Virus record (IMG/VR): IMGVR_UViG_3300037069_000627
Span: 1-30,538 of that record
Length of the DNA stretch: 30,538 nucleotides
Source of the DNA: a virus
Direction: 5' to 3' (one strand)
Shown here: positions 5,557-11,961 of the stretch, piece by piece
Numbering within the stretch: position 1 is the first letter of the stretch
Layout of the letters: each line of letters opens with the position of its first letter
Made by a program: the position numbers and the translations under genes
The notes under the pieces: model-generated
The model's database searches: none
What the model was told of the DNA's origin: nothing
What the model saw: the letters and a program-made list of their open reading frames with translations, nothing else

Positions 5557-6209
5557 TGACGCCAAAGGACAAAGCCCAAGTGGCCGAGATGATCACAGGC
5601 GCATACGCCTACTACCGCCAGGCGATCACGCCGTTTGTGCTGGACGTGTGGGTGAAGGCCTGCGAAACCTTCCCCGTCGAAAGCATCAGTAAAGCCCTGA
5701 GCGCGCATTTGGTTGACCCTGATCGCGGACAGTTCGCGCCCAAGATTGCCGACATTATCCGCATCCTGCAGGGCACCAAGAGCGACAAAGCCGCCATGGC
5801 CTGGAGCAAGACCCTAGACGCGGTGGGAAGCGTAGGTGCTTACTCTGACGTGGTGTTTGACGATCCGGCCATCCATGCGACGGTTGAAGACCTGGGCGGC
5901 TGGTGCAAGCTGTGCCGCACGGACTACGATGAACTGAGCTACACGCAGCACAGATTCACCAAGGCTTACGAAACCTACGTTCAGCGCGGGACGTTTGACT
6001 ATCCGCGTCGGCTCGGCGGTGAGCGCAGCCCGGACGAAATGTACGAAAAGCGCGGGCTTCAAGTTCCACGGCCTGCGATGGTGGGCGACGTGGAGAAATG
6101 CAAACAGGTGCTGGCGCTCGGGAACGCATCTGGGAAAACGCCTATCACGTTCGCTAGTCAATTGTCCAAGTTGGACGCACTGAAGATCGAGGGAGGGAAT
6201 CGGCCATGA
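5553..6209 (+). CDS. DUF6475-like phage protein, possible replication accessory (218 aa)
   Basis: The N-terminal 80 residues are helical (KDKAQVAEMITGAYAYY, VDPDRGQFAPKIADIIRIL). They are followed by a region with VVFDDPAIHATVEDLGGW, which fits the DUF6475 pattern in many phages. A Cys pair (CKLC) lies at about residues 118-121. The start is GTG at 5553 (overlapping the upstream TGA) or ATG at 5556. Location directly after the replication-associated gene suggests the lambda P position (helicase loading), but no AAA or helicase motif is visible. Confidence 0.6.
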   Translation: MMTPKDKAQVAEMITGAYAYYRQAITPFVLDVWVKACETFPVESISKALSAHLVDPDRGQFAPKIADIIRILQGTKSDKAAMAWSKTLDAVGSVGAYSDVVFDDPAIHATVEDLGGWCKLCRTDYDELSYTQHRFTKAYETYVQRGTFDYPRRLGGERSPDEMYEKRGLQVPRPAMVGDVEKCKQVLALGNASGKTPITFASQLSKLDALKIEGGNRP

Positions 6210-6583
6210 CACCTGAACGAGCATTGGCGCTGGTGCTGCGCTACTCGGAGTTGACGAAGGCGGTGCGTGACGATAAGAAGCGAATTGGCAATCATCTTGA
6301 GTTGTGTCCGGGATTTAAGGGGAAGCGTCGAGAGCGCGAGGAATTTGAAGGTGTTTTGCTTCTAACGCAAGCGGCCCAGGGTGATCAGAAAACACACTTG
6401 GCAAGCTGGTATGAGCCTGAAATCGGCGAATATGGCGGCAAGGAATATTTCGACATTGACGTTGAAGAGCAGGCCGAGGAATGCCCCCACTGCTACGCCG
6501 CGCACCTTGTGATTCAGGAGCGGAAAGCACGCCGACGCAAGCTTGCAGGCATTAAAGGCGCAATCACAAAGGCCGCCCCATGA
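6206..6583 (+). CDS. Conserved phage hypothetical with CPHC motif (125 aa)
   Basis: It begins MTPERALALVLRYSELTKAV, a helix with KKRIGNHLELCPGF, and ends with an ECPHCYAAHLVIQERKARRR segment in which CPHC and a downstream His may bind a metal. The mostly charged composition and the Lys/Arg-rich C-terminus suggest nucleic-acid contact. I recognise the layout from other phage early regions but no function has been assigned. Both ends overlap neighbours by 4 bp (ATGA). Confidence 0.75.
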   Translation: MTPERALALVLRYSELTKAVRDDKKRIGNHLELCPGFKGKRREREEFEGVLLLTQAAQGDQKTHLASWYEPEIGEYGGKEYFDIDVEEQAEECPHCYAAHLVIQERKARRRKLAGIKGAITKAAP

Positions 6584-6774
6584 CCCGCTCCGAAGCCCTG
6601 CATAAGCTTCTGGCGCTGGGGCCGATAAAGAAGTCGGAGCTTGTCGAAATCTGCGGCTGGCCACTGCATACCCTCGACAAACTGCTTTACCAGATGTGGG
6701 AGCGAAACCAAATCATCCGCTACGGCCCGCGCCGGAACCGGACCTTTGAACTAACTTTTGAGGTGACGAGATGA
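6580..6774 (+). CDS. Small winged-helix-like DNA-binding protein (64 aa)
   Basis: Residues 4-42 form a helix-turn-helix-like pattern: EALHKLLALGPIKKSEL, VEICGWPLHTLDKLLYQMW, followed by a short basic wing IIRYGPRRNRTFEL. This resembles the winged-helix modules of MarR- or DprA-type proteins reduced to the minimal fold. It probably binds DNA; the target is unknown. Overlaps of 4 bp join it to both neighbours. Confidence 0.6.
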   Translation: MTRSEALHKLLALGPIKKSELVEICGWPLHTLDKLLYQMWERNQIIRYGPRRNRTFELTFEVTR

Positions 6775-6947
6775 ATAGAGAAGAATACGTGAATCAATTT
6801 GCCGCAATTATCGTTTTACGTGCCGATTGGGATCCGGTGGATGCGATGAAGATCGCTGAAACCGGCTACGAAACAGCGCTGGAGATGGGTGAAACCGACG
6901 ACCCCGAAGGCGATGCAGAAGAAGAACTATCCAACTGGTACGACTGA
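6771..6947 (+). CDS. Small acidic hypothetical protein (58 aa)
   Basis: An ATG overlapping the preceding stop (ATGA at 6771) opens 58 codons: MNREEYVNQFAAIIVLRADW at the start and DDPEGDAEEELSNWYD at the end. It is strongly acidic and helical. A coding-like composition, exact 4-bp overlap and lack of other candidates in the interval support it. Function unknown. Confidence 0.6.
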   Translation: MNREEYVNQFAAIIVLRADWDPVDAMKIAETGYETALEMGETDDPEGDAEEELSNWYD

Positions 6948-6952
6948 AATGA

Positions 6953-7141
6953 ATGTACGACAAGACACTTGCCCATCTGACTGCAATGTACCGCGACCCT
7001 GCCTGGCGAAAACATGCGATACACAGAGCCACGGAATTGGATGCGGACAACTCCGGCCTGTTCACCGGGATTCTGTCCGATTTTCAATCAGAGTTGCGGG
7101 CGCTGAGGTCCGCGCTACCACGGAACACAACTGGAGACTGA
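6953..7141 (+). CDS. Small hypothetical protein (62 aa)
   Basis: The reading frame starts five bases after the preceding stop and encodes MYDKTLAHLTAMYRDPAWRK, ATELDADNSGLFTGI and a basic end. It looks like a helical conserved phage protein, but no family is recognised. The ribosome-binding site is poor (GAAATGA), so translation may be coupled to the upstream gene. Confidence 0.55.
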   Translation: MYDKTLAHLTAMYRDPAWRKHAIHRATELDADNSGLFTGILSDFQSELRALRSALPRNTTGD

Positions 7142-7144
7142 ACC

Positions 7145-7414
7145 ATGAACTGTAAACCTGGGGATTTAGCAATAATTGTGCGCAGTCGGTATGTTGGTCG
7201 TATCGTGGTTGTTAAAACATTGGAGCCGAATTACCAATTTTGGGAATTTTCTGCCGATAGCTGGCGTACCGAGCCGATTCTTCGTGACTTACTTGGACGC
7301 GAGGTTCCATGTCCCGATAGTTATCTTCGCCCCATCATCGACCCTGGCGAAGACGCCCAAGACGAAACCCTATCCTGGCTCGACGTCCCCAGCGCTGAAA
7401 AGGTGGATGCGTGA
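7145..7414 (+). CDS. Conserved phage hypothetical, SH3/KOW-like (89 aa)
   Basis: The N-terminus MNCKPGDLAIIVRSRYVGRI followed by VVVKTLEP, WEFSADSW and PDSYLRPIIDPGEDAQDETL is a familiar phage protein pattern. The alternation of short beta strands suggests a small SH3-like barrel comparable to KOW domains. No function is known. The stop overlaps the next GTG start as GTGA. Confidence 0.75.
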   Translation: MNCKPGDLAIIVRSRYVGRIVVVKTLEPNYQFWEFSADSWRTEPILRDLLGREVPCPDSYLRPIIDPGEDAQDETLSWLDVPSAEKVDA

Positions 7415-7998
7415 AGATCGCCATTCTTTTCGCTCGCGCCGATTCGGTCTACAAGGACATGCCGGATACGGACGTTTACGACATTGAGCGAGACGCCAGA
7501 ACCTGGCCAGGCGGCGGCGCAGGCGTCTACCACCCACCGTGCCGCGCCTGGGGCCAACTCTCGCACATGGCAAAACCTCGCCCAGACGAAAAAGACCTTG
7601 CGAGGTGGTCTATCGCTCAGATTCGGAAATTCGGCGGGGTACTGGAGCATCCGAAGAAATCCAAGCTATGGCCGGATCAAGGATTGCCACGACCTGGACA
7701 GCGGGATAAAAATGGCGGGTTTACGATGCCAATATTTCAAAGCTGGTGGGGGCATAAAGCGGAAAAGGCAACGTTTCTCTATGTCAGTGGAATTGAGCCA
7801 TGGGAGTTGCCTGATTTCCCTATTCGGATGGGAGATGCAACCCATGTCGTGGGAACCAGTGGCCGCCGGCGGGACGGAACTAGAGATAAGAGTCGTCCAG
7901 AAATCACCAAAGCAGAACGTGAGCACACCCCGCCAGCTCTAGCCGAATGGTTAGTAGAGGTTGCGCGCCGAATCGAGGCGAAGAAGCATGCAGAATAA
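7411..7998 (+). CDS. Cytosine-C5-methyltransferase-like phage protein (195 aa)
   Basis: The protein lacks a clear annotation but carries landmarks of the C5 cytosine methyltransferase fold: a beta strand IAILFAR (3-9), VYDIERDAR (22-30) where these enzymes have the acidic residue after strand 2, HPPCRAWGQLS (41-51), which resembles the PPCQ-x-FS catalytic loop with C44 as candidate nucleophile, and GGVLEHP (75-81) in the place of the ENV motif. The SAM-binding F-x-G-x-G loop is not seen and there is no obvious target-recognition domain, so it may be a shortened, diverged or inactive member. Homologues in phages are usually hypothetical. GTG start at 7411 overlaps the previous stop. Confidence 0.6.
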   Translation: MKIAILFARADSVYKDMPDTDVYDIERDARTWPGGGAGVYHPPCRAWGQLSHMAKPRPDEKDLARWSIAQIRKFGGVLEHPKKSKLWPDQGLPRPGQRDKNGGFTMPIFQSWWGHKAEKATFLYVSGIEPWELPDFPIRMGDATHVVGTSGRRRDGTRDKSRPEITKAEREHTPPALAEWLVEVARRIEAKKHAE

Positions 7999-8572
7999 AC
8001 CTCCAAAAGCCAAAGCATGTAATGGCTGCAAGGCGAAATTCGTTCCAGCCCGAACCATGCAATCGTGTTGCGGCCCGCTCTGTGCGCTCGATGTTGCCCG
8101 ACAAGTCCGAGAGAAGAAAGCGCGCCAGGAGGCTTTGGCTGATCGGCGGGTGACGAAGGAGAGGCTGGACACGATGAAGGGTATCCCCCAGCTCATCAAA
8201 GAAGCGCAGCAGGCCTTCAATACGGCAATCAGGGAAAGGGATCGAGCTGCGGGGTTTCCCTGTATCTCCAGTGGTCGCCCGTTGGACTGGTCAGGCAATG
8301 CCGTTGACGCAGGACATTGGAGAAGCACGGGTTCTGCGCCGCATCTTCGCTTCAACCCGGATAACTGTCACGCACAATCAAAACACGATAACCTCTATCT
8401 ATCAGGCAACGTTCAGGCCTATCGCGTCGGACTAATCGCCCGCATCGGCCTGGAACGCGTCGAAGCCCTGGAAAACAACAACGAGGTTCACAAGTGGACC
8501 CGTGAAGAGCTGATCGAGATCAAAACCAAATACGCCGCCTTGGCGCGTCAACTCAGGAAGGAAAGAGAATGA
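7988..8572 (+). CDS. ninG: NinG recombination protein
   Basis: NinG (Rap in lambda) acts on branched recombination intermediates and promotes phage-plasmid or phage-host recombination. The 194-aa length fits. The N-terminus has a Cys cluster, CNGC (11-14) and CC plus C (27-32). The C-terminal half has the HNH-like signature DAGHW (107-111), LRFNPDNCHAQ (120-130) and LSGNVQAYR. The usual QC-x-x-CN step is QSKHDN here. The start at 7988 (MQNKPPKAK) is preferred to an in-frame upstream ATG at 7961; it overlaps the previous gene by 11 bp. Confidence 0.85.
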   Translation: MQNKPPKAKACNGCKAKFVPARTMQSCCGPLCALDVARQVREKKARQEALADRRVTKERLDTMKGIPQLIKEAQQAFNTAIRERDRAAGFPCISSGRPLDWSGNAVDAGHWRSTGSAPHLRFNPDNCHAQSKHDNLYLSGNVQAYRVGLIARIGLERVEALENNNEVHKWTREELIEIKTKYAALARQLRKERE

Positions 8573-8700
8573 AGTATTCAGAAATGGCTTTTATCGTGAT
8601 GAGCATTTATCTGGCTGGCGGCATGGGCAGGCTGGGGTGCGGAATTTTCGGGATCATCTGGATGACTCTTTGGTTGATCGGCATGGCTATGGGGAGATAA
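8569..8700 (+). CDS. Small membrane protein (43 aa)
   Basis: ATGA overlap with the ninG stop opens 43 codons: MKYSEMAFIVMSIYLAGG, a Gly-rich turn, then GIFGIIWMTLWLIGMAMGR. Two hydrophobic stretches imply a membrane hairpin. AAGGAAAGAGA lies directly upstream of the ATG. Function unknown. Confidence 0.6.
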   Translation: MKYSEMAFIVMSIYLAGGMGRLGCGIFGIIWMTLWLIGMAMGR

Positions 8701-8702
8701 CC

Positions 8703-8732
8703 ATGATCACCATCAAACAAGGCCACCTATGA
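8703..8732 (+). CDS. Nine-codon minicistron coupled to next gene
   Basis: ATG at 8703 follows a strong GGGGAG six bases upstream and opens MITIKQGHL before TGA. The stop overlaps the ATG of the next gene as ATGA. It may be a leader peptide that brings ribosomes to the 8729 start, which has no Shine-Dalgarno of its own. It is too short to be certain. Confidence 0.3.
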   Translation: MITIKQGHL

Positions 8733-8959
8733 TCCGCGACTACCTCCCCTGGCTGCTATCAGCCATCACCATCTGGATGACCCTGCTAGCCGGGAACATG
8801 CACCCGCGTGCCTGGGCGGTCGGATTGCTCAATCAGGCGCTCTGGCTGGTCTGGATCATTGCCACCGCGACCTGGGGCCTAATCCCGCTAAACATCGCAC
8901 TCTGGATCGTTTACGCACGAAATCACTGGAAGTGGAATAAATCCCAAAATAGTTCTTGA
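8729..8959 (+). CDS. Small membrane protein (76 aa)
   Basis: It begins MIRDYLPWLLSAITIWMTLL and has further hydrophobic stretches (AWAVGLLNQALWLVWIIATA and LIPLNIALWIVYA), followed by a basic tail NHWKWNKSQ. Two to three membrane spans are likely. Comparable Trp-rich small proteins occur in many phage nin-like regions without known role. Translation is probably coupled through the nine-codon cistron in front. Confidence 0.7.
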   Translation: MIRDYLPWLLSAITIWMTLLAGNMHPRAWAVGLLNQALWLVWIIATATWGLIPLNIALWIVYARNHWKWNKSQNSS

Positions 8960-8983
8960 CGTTGCGCGCAACGGTGCTATAGT
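8956..8983 (+). promoter_or_regulatory. Strong early promoter with internal palindromic operator
   Basis: TTGACG (8956-8961, 5/6), 16 bp, then TGC-TATAGT (8975-8983), an extended -10 with 5/6 match. The spacer contains a perfect 12-bp palindrome, GTTGCGCGCAAC (8961-8972), well placed for a repressor to block RNA polymerase. Transcription would start near 8990 and supply the 9010-11854 genes. Confidence 0.7.
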
Positions 8984-9009
8984 TGAGCCATAGCAACCAA
9001 GGAACTGAA

Positions 9010-9141
9010 ATGTACAACGTCATCGACAACCAAACCGGAAAAATCGTAGGCACCTACTCCACCGCTAGCCGCGCCCGCAATGCCCGCGACAAGAAGGATC
9101 TGGCATACGGTGCGATTCGTTACTCGGTTCGTCCAGTCTGA
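9010..9141 (+). CDS. Small conserved phage protein (43 aa)
   Basis: MYNVIDNQTGKIVGTYSTAS then RARNARDKKDLAYGAIRYSV. This short N-V-I-D-x-x-T-G-K start with an Ala/Arg-rich helix is seen in many phages; no function is known. AAGGAACTGAA gives a good ribosome-binding site, and it is the first gene behind the 8956 promoter. The stop and next start share TGATG. Confidence 0.7.
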   Translation: MYNVIDNQTGKIVGTYSTASRARNARDKKDLAYGAIRYSVRPV

Positions 9142-9299
9142 TGGCCAAGACCACAAAAGAGCGCTCCCAATCCCTCCGAGAGCGCCGCAAGCTTCTCGGA
9201 TTGGTGAAATGGGAATGCTACGCCACCCCCGAGAACATCGCAGAGCTTAAGAAGAAGCTGGCGATGCTTGAGCGAGTTGATGGGATGGTGAAGAAATGA
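9141..9299 (+). CDS. Small basic helical protein (52 aa)
   Basis: MAKTTKERSQSLRERRKLLG begins a strongly basic N-terminus; the remainder, LVKWECYATPENIAELKKKL, has the strand-helix-helix shape of ribbon-helix-helix proteins. A DNA-binding role is plausible but not proven. It overlaps the previous stop by one base and the ninB start by ATGA. Confidence 0.65.
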   Translation: MAKTTKERSQSLRERRKLLGLVKWECYATPENIAELKKKLAMLERVDGMVKK

Positions 9300-9721
9300 G
9301 CGACAAGCTAACCCTTCCCCTATGGGAGCCAGTACAGGCCCACAAAGCCATCCTGGCGGTCTACGCAAGGGCGAAACCTTTGCTCATGGCGGGACATAGG
9401 CTTGTCGTTGAATTGCGGCCTGAGAAGCGATCAGACCTCCAGAACGCCAAGATGTGGGCCATGCTGGGTGAGGTAGCCAAGCAAGTCGATTGGCACGGCC
9501 AGAAGCTGGACAGTGAGGATTGGAAGCACATCTTTACCGCCAGCTTGAAGAAACAGCGAGTGGCCCCGGGGATCGATGGCGGTTTCGTGGTCCTCGGCAC
9601 CAAGACAAGCAAGATGACCAAAGCCGAAATGTCGGAGCTGGTCGAGTTGATTTACGCATTTGGCGCGCAGCATGACGTGAAGTTCGCGGATGACTACGCG
9701 TTTCCACCTAGCCAGCTATGA
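9296..9721 (+). CDS. ninB: NinB recombination protein
   Basis: NinB (Orf in lambda) is a recombination mediator that binds single-stranded DNA and can replace RecFOR for phage Red recombination. The 141-aa length agrees with the family. Recognisable stretches are RPEKRSDLQNAKMWAMLGE and a following VDWHGQKLDSEDWKHIF, with GTKTSKMTKAEMSELVELI at the C-terminus. It lies downstream of ninG and small cistrons, in the usual nin-type region. Confidence 0.88.
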   Translation: MSDKLTLPLWEPVQAHKAILAVYARAKPLLMAGHRLVVELRPEKRSDLQNAKMWAMLGEVAKQVDWHGQKLDSEDWKHIFTASLKKQRVAPGIDGGFVVLGTKTSKMTKAEMSELVELIYAFGAQHDVKFADDYAFPPSQL

Positions 9722-9739
9722 ACGATAACCAAGGGGTAA

Positions 9740-9952
9740 ATGATGAGGATTCTAGAGTGGCTCACAAAACGGAAGATCGACGCCTTGAAGCTTGAGTTGA
9801 TCGGGCTTAATGCTCAGATTGACAGTGACCACACAATTGCGATGGCATGTGGAAGGGTGTTCCCTCGGGCCCGAGCAGTCCAGGCAAAACAGAAAGCAAT
9901 CCTCATTGAGCGAATTCGACGACTCGAACAAGCTGAACCCGGACAGCAGTAA
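9740..9952 (+). CDS. Small coiled-coil hypothetical protein (70 aa)
   Basis: ATGATG at 9740 follows AAGGGG four bases upstream. The protein is helical with heptad-like hydrophobics (ILEWLTKRKIDALKLELIGL and a C-terminal AILIERIRRLEQ). A competing 25-codon frame overlapping the ninB stop (9718) has no Shine-Dalgarno. Function unknown. Confidence 0.55.
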   Translation: MMRILEWLTKRKIDALKLELIGLNAQIDSDHTIAMACGRVFPRARAVQAKQKAILIERIRRLEQAEPGQQ

Positions 9953-9975
9953 ACCGGAACAACCAAGGAAGAAGA

Positions 9976-10224
9976 ATGATTCTCCGAATGCCAGCAGTTT
10001 TGGCGGAAACCGGCCACCGCAGCCACGCCAGCATCTACAACGCCATTAATGATGGTTTGTTTACTAAACCTGTTCCGATTGGTGATCGTGCAGTTGGATG
10101 GCCTGACTATGAGGTATCGGCCATTAACCGAGCCAGAATTGCAGGGCGTACAGACGATCAAATAAAAGATCTGGTGGCGCGCCTGCACGAAAAGCGTGTT
10201 TCTCATTACGATGAGAAGGTTTAA
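9976..10224 (+). CDS. AlpA-family transcriptional regulator
   Basis: AlpA-type proteins are small MerR/Xis-like DNA-binding regulators common in phages; they activate or repress nearby genes, often integrase or late regulators. Here 82 aa with LRMPAVLAETGHRSHASIYN (helix-turn-helix), a short GLFTKPVPIGDRAVGWPDYE wing and VSAINRARIAG at the domain end. All family landmarks are present. GGAAGAAGA precedes the ATG. No integrase is in the window, so the target gene is unclear; the palindromic promoter at 8956 is one candidate site. Confidence 0.85.
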   Translation: MILRMPAVLAETGHRSHASIYNAINDGLFTKPVPIGDRAVGWPDYEVSAINRARIAGRTDDQIKDLVARLHEKRVSHYDEKV

Positions 10225-10280
10225 CTGCTAACCAAGTCTGAAGCGGGACAGCCCAAAACCCGCACAACCAAAGGACAGAG

Positions 10281-10544
10281 ATGACAGATCATGTTCATTG
10301 GATCATTGGGGCAATCATCCTGGTCATCCTGGGGCTAGTCATCGAGGCTGGCTACGAGGATCAAAAGCGCTGGAACGCGTTCAAAACTTCTCACAACTGT
10401 CAGATCGTTGGGAAGATGGATGGCGAGACATTCAACACCTTCGGCGTATCTGGAAATGGGCAAATGACAGTTGGAGTGGGTTCTACATCCTCAAAGACAG
10501 GATGGAAGTGTGATGACGGAATCACATACTGGAAAGAAAGCTAA
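10281..10544 (+). CDS. Membrane-anchored phage hypothetical (87 aa)
   Basis: Residues 7-25 (WIIGAIILVILGLVIEAGY) form one N-terminal membrane span. The remainder, with NCQIVGKMDGE and KTGWKCDDGITYWKES, has two Cys that could form a disulphide in the periplasm. The ending TGW-x-CDDG-x-TYW is shared by phage proteins of unknown function. AAAGGACAGAG is the ribosome-binding site. Confidence 0.75.
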   Translation: MTDHVHWIIGAIILVILGLVIEAGYEDQKRWNAFKTSHNCQIVGKMDGETFNTFGVSGNGQMTVGVGSTSSKTGWKCDDGITYWKES

Positions 10545-10546
10545 CT

Positions 10547-10780
10547 ATGTTTTGCGCCTTTTGTGGAGGAACCGACCACAACACAGAAGGGTGCAAGAGA
10601 TTTAAAGAGGGCAAGATATGCGAGATACTGCGGTTTACAGCAAAGAACTGTTCGAGGAATGGTTCAAGCCAGACTACAAGGCCGGTAACATACACTGGAA
10701 GAAATCACCCGTCCGAAGCATCCCAGCGGGTTCTATCGCTGGAACTCCGGGAAGTTATGGAGAGATCCGAATCCAGTTGA
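10547..10780 (+). CDS. Zinc-knuckle-like small protein, possibly truncated or overlapped
   Basis: The first 25 residues, MFCAFCGGTDHNTEGCKRF, contain C-x2-C-x4-H-x4-C, a good zinc-knuckle spacing like that in short phage proteins. Beyond about residue 26 the frame overlaps the 10618 HNH-like gene by 163 bp and the composition no longer looks conserved. The real protein may have been cut by insertion of the HNH gene. The ribosome-binding site is only moderate. Confidence 0.4.
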   Translation: MFCAFCGGTDHNTEGCKRFKEGKICEILRFTAKNCSRNGSSQTTRPVTYTGRNHPSEASQRVLSLELREVMERSESS

Positions 10781-11043
10781 AAAATGCTGAATTCGTCGCG
10801 CATCGCGTGCTATGGTTCATGCGACATGGAGAAAATCCCAAGCGCATCTTCCACAAAAACGGCAACAACGCGGATAATCGGGAGTCCAACCTGATCTCAA
10901 CTAAGCGGCGCGAAGTGGTAAAAGTACCCTTGTGCAAGGTCGAAAAGGTCATGACGAACGATGCAATCAGGAAGGCGCGCAAGATCGTCCCCCGGCGCGA
11001 TCCAATGATCTGGTCTATGTTTGGAGTAGGAGTCTCTGCATGA
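10618..11043 (+). CDS. HNH-type endonuclease, diverged (141 aa)
   Basis: Residues 7-70 fit the N-terminal part of phage HNH proteins (LFEEWFKPDYKAGNIHWKK, then AHRVLWFMRHG). The HNH region is RIFHKNGNNADNRESNL (76-92): H79, N87 and N91 are retained, but the Asp normally before the His is Phe. Such free-standing HNH proteins are often mobile homing endonucleases or nickases. The C-terminal 45 residues are basic and unusual. It overlaps a zinc-knuckle frame upstream and the next gene by ATGA. Confidence 0.65.
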   Translation: MRDTAVYSKELFEEWFKPDYKAGNIHWKKSPVRSIPAGSIAGTPGSYGEIRIQLKNAEFVAHRVLWFMRHGENPKRIFHKNGNNADNRESNLISTKRREVVKVPLCKVEKVMTNDAIRKARKIVPRRDPMIWSMFGVGVSA

Positions 11044-11129
11044 TTGCTGTTCACATCTTTGTTGTTTGCCTATTCGCCGCCCTAGCTCTTGCGCCATTGC
11101 TTGACGTCGATATCGAGGCGGTGCTGTGA
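11040..11129 (+). CDS. Very small membrane peptide (29 aa)
   Basis: ATGA overlap with the HNH stop opens MIAVHIFVVCLFAALALAPL and then DVDIEAVL. GGAG elements lie 9-15 bases upstream. A single hydrophobic span with a short acidic tail implies a membrane peptide. It is too short for family assignment. Confidence 0.45.
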   Translation: MIAVHIFVVCLFAALALAPLLDVDIEAVL

Positions 11130-11142
11130 TGTTTGGAGCGGC

Positions 11143-11496
11143 ATGAAAACGGCCATCGAATTTCTAAGAAAAAATGAGTGGTCTATGGGCAATGGGCAGT
11201 GTCCTAATTGTTGCGGCCTGAGCCCAAAGTTTGAGAAACAGTCGGATGCAAAAGACATAGGCCACAAAAAGAATTGCAGTCGAGCTAAGGCACTAAGGGA
11301 TCTCGGCGAGAAGCCCTTGATGAAGGGGAAATATGTGCCAGAGTTCGAGTGGGAAGATTTCCTGACAGAAAACGGAATATTTGGTAGGCGACACAAGACG
11401 CCGAATGGTTGCCCAAAATACAAACAATGGGCAATTAAAAATTCCGCAAGATGGAAAAAGTTGTTCGAGGAGGTATATGCCGACAATTCAAAGTGA
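11143..11496 (+). CDS. Conserved phage hypothetical with Cys motif (117 aa)
   Basis: Start at 11143 (TTTGGAGCGGC upstream) is preferred over an in-frame ATG at 11089 that overlaps the small membrane peptide. The protein begins MKTAIEFLRKNEW and has GQCPNCCGLSP (about 18-28) and GHKKNCSRAKALRDLG, so CPNC...H...C could bind zinc. The C-terminal half is basic and aromatic. The pattern occurs in many phages without known function. It overlaps the next gene by 20 bp. Confidence 0.65.
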   Translation: MKTAIEFLRKNEWSMGNGQCPNCCGLSPKFEKQSDAKDIGHKKNCSRAKALRDLGEKPLMKGKYVPEFEWEDFLTENGIFGRRHKTPNGCPKYKQWAIKNSARWKKLFEEVYADNSK

Positions 11497-11854
11497 AAAG
11501 CTAGACGACGTTCTCTCGGCCTATCACCACTGGGCCAAGAACTACATCCCCATCCCGGTTTGCTCGGCTGATCCCATGTTCCGCAATGCCAAGGCAGGAA
11601 GGGGATACGACACTACCGCCGAAATCATCGAGGATGAACTACACGCCAAGACGATGAAAGCCGTAGACTTTCACATTGGCGAGATCAAAGACCCATTCCG
11701 CGCCGCTCTCCACATTCTGGCCAGGAACTGCTACACCGGTCGGTCTGTTTGGCTTTCACCCAGACTGCCAGCAACCCCGGAAGAACGTGCTCCGATCATC
11801 CAGAGCGCTAGGGAGCAACTGACCAAGCGGTTAGAACATGCTGGAATTATCTGA
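11477..11854 (+). CDS. Last early gene, candidate late regulator (125 aa)
   Basis: Start at 11477 has an excellent GGAGG site. The protein reads MPTIQSEKLDDVLSAYHHW, ALHILARNCYTGRSVWLSP and LPATPEERAPIIQSAREQL. It is largely helical, and the LSPRLP-x-x-PEER segment is familiar from proteins at the end of phage early operons, where they are usually hypothetical. It lies exactly where lambdoid phages carry Q or another late activator, directly before a promoter-plus-terminator pair. No Q, RinA or sigma signature is visible, so the regulator role rests on position. Confidence 0.65.
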   Translation: MPTIQSEKLDDVLSAYHHWAKNYIPIPVCSADPMFRNAKAGRGYDTTAEIIEDELHAKTMKAVDFHIGEIKDPFRAALHILARNCYTGRSVWLSPRLPATPEERAPIIQSAREQLTKRLEHAGII

Positions 11855-11863
11855 ATATTCCTA

Positions 11864-11890
11864 TTGACAAATCAAAACCTGTGTTATTCT
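11864..11890 (+). promoter_or_regulatory. Putative late promoter
   Basis: TTGACA (11864-11869, 6/6) is followed after a short 15-bp spacer by TATTCT (11885-11890, 4/6). The start would be near 11897, and the first bases contain a GCGCA/TGCGC hairpin (11903-11907/11912-11916). It is the only good promoter between the early operon and the terminase genes. Confidence 0.55.
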
Positions 11891-11961
11891 CAGCCTCGGA
11901 TTGCGCAAGCCTGCGCGATTGAAACGAATCCCTCCTTGGTTGGCTCCCTCGCCATCCTCTT

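Noticed and set aside
9718-9795. 25-codon frame overlapping the ninB stop
   Set aside because: No Shine-Dalgarno, and the 9740 frame with AAGGGG is better supported.
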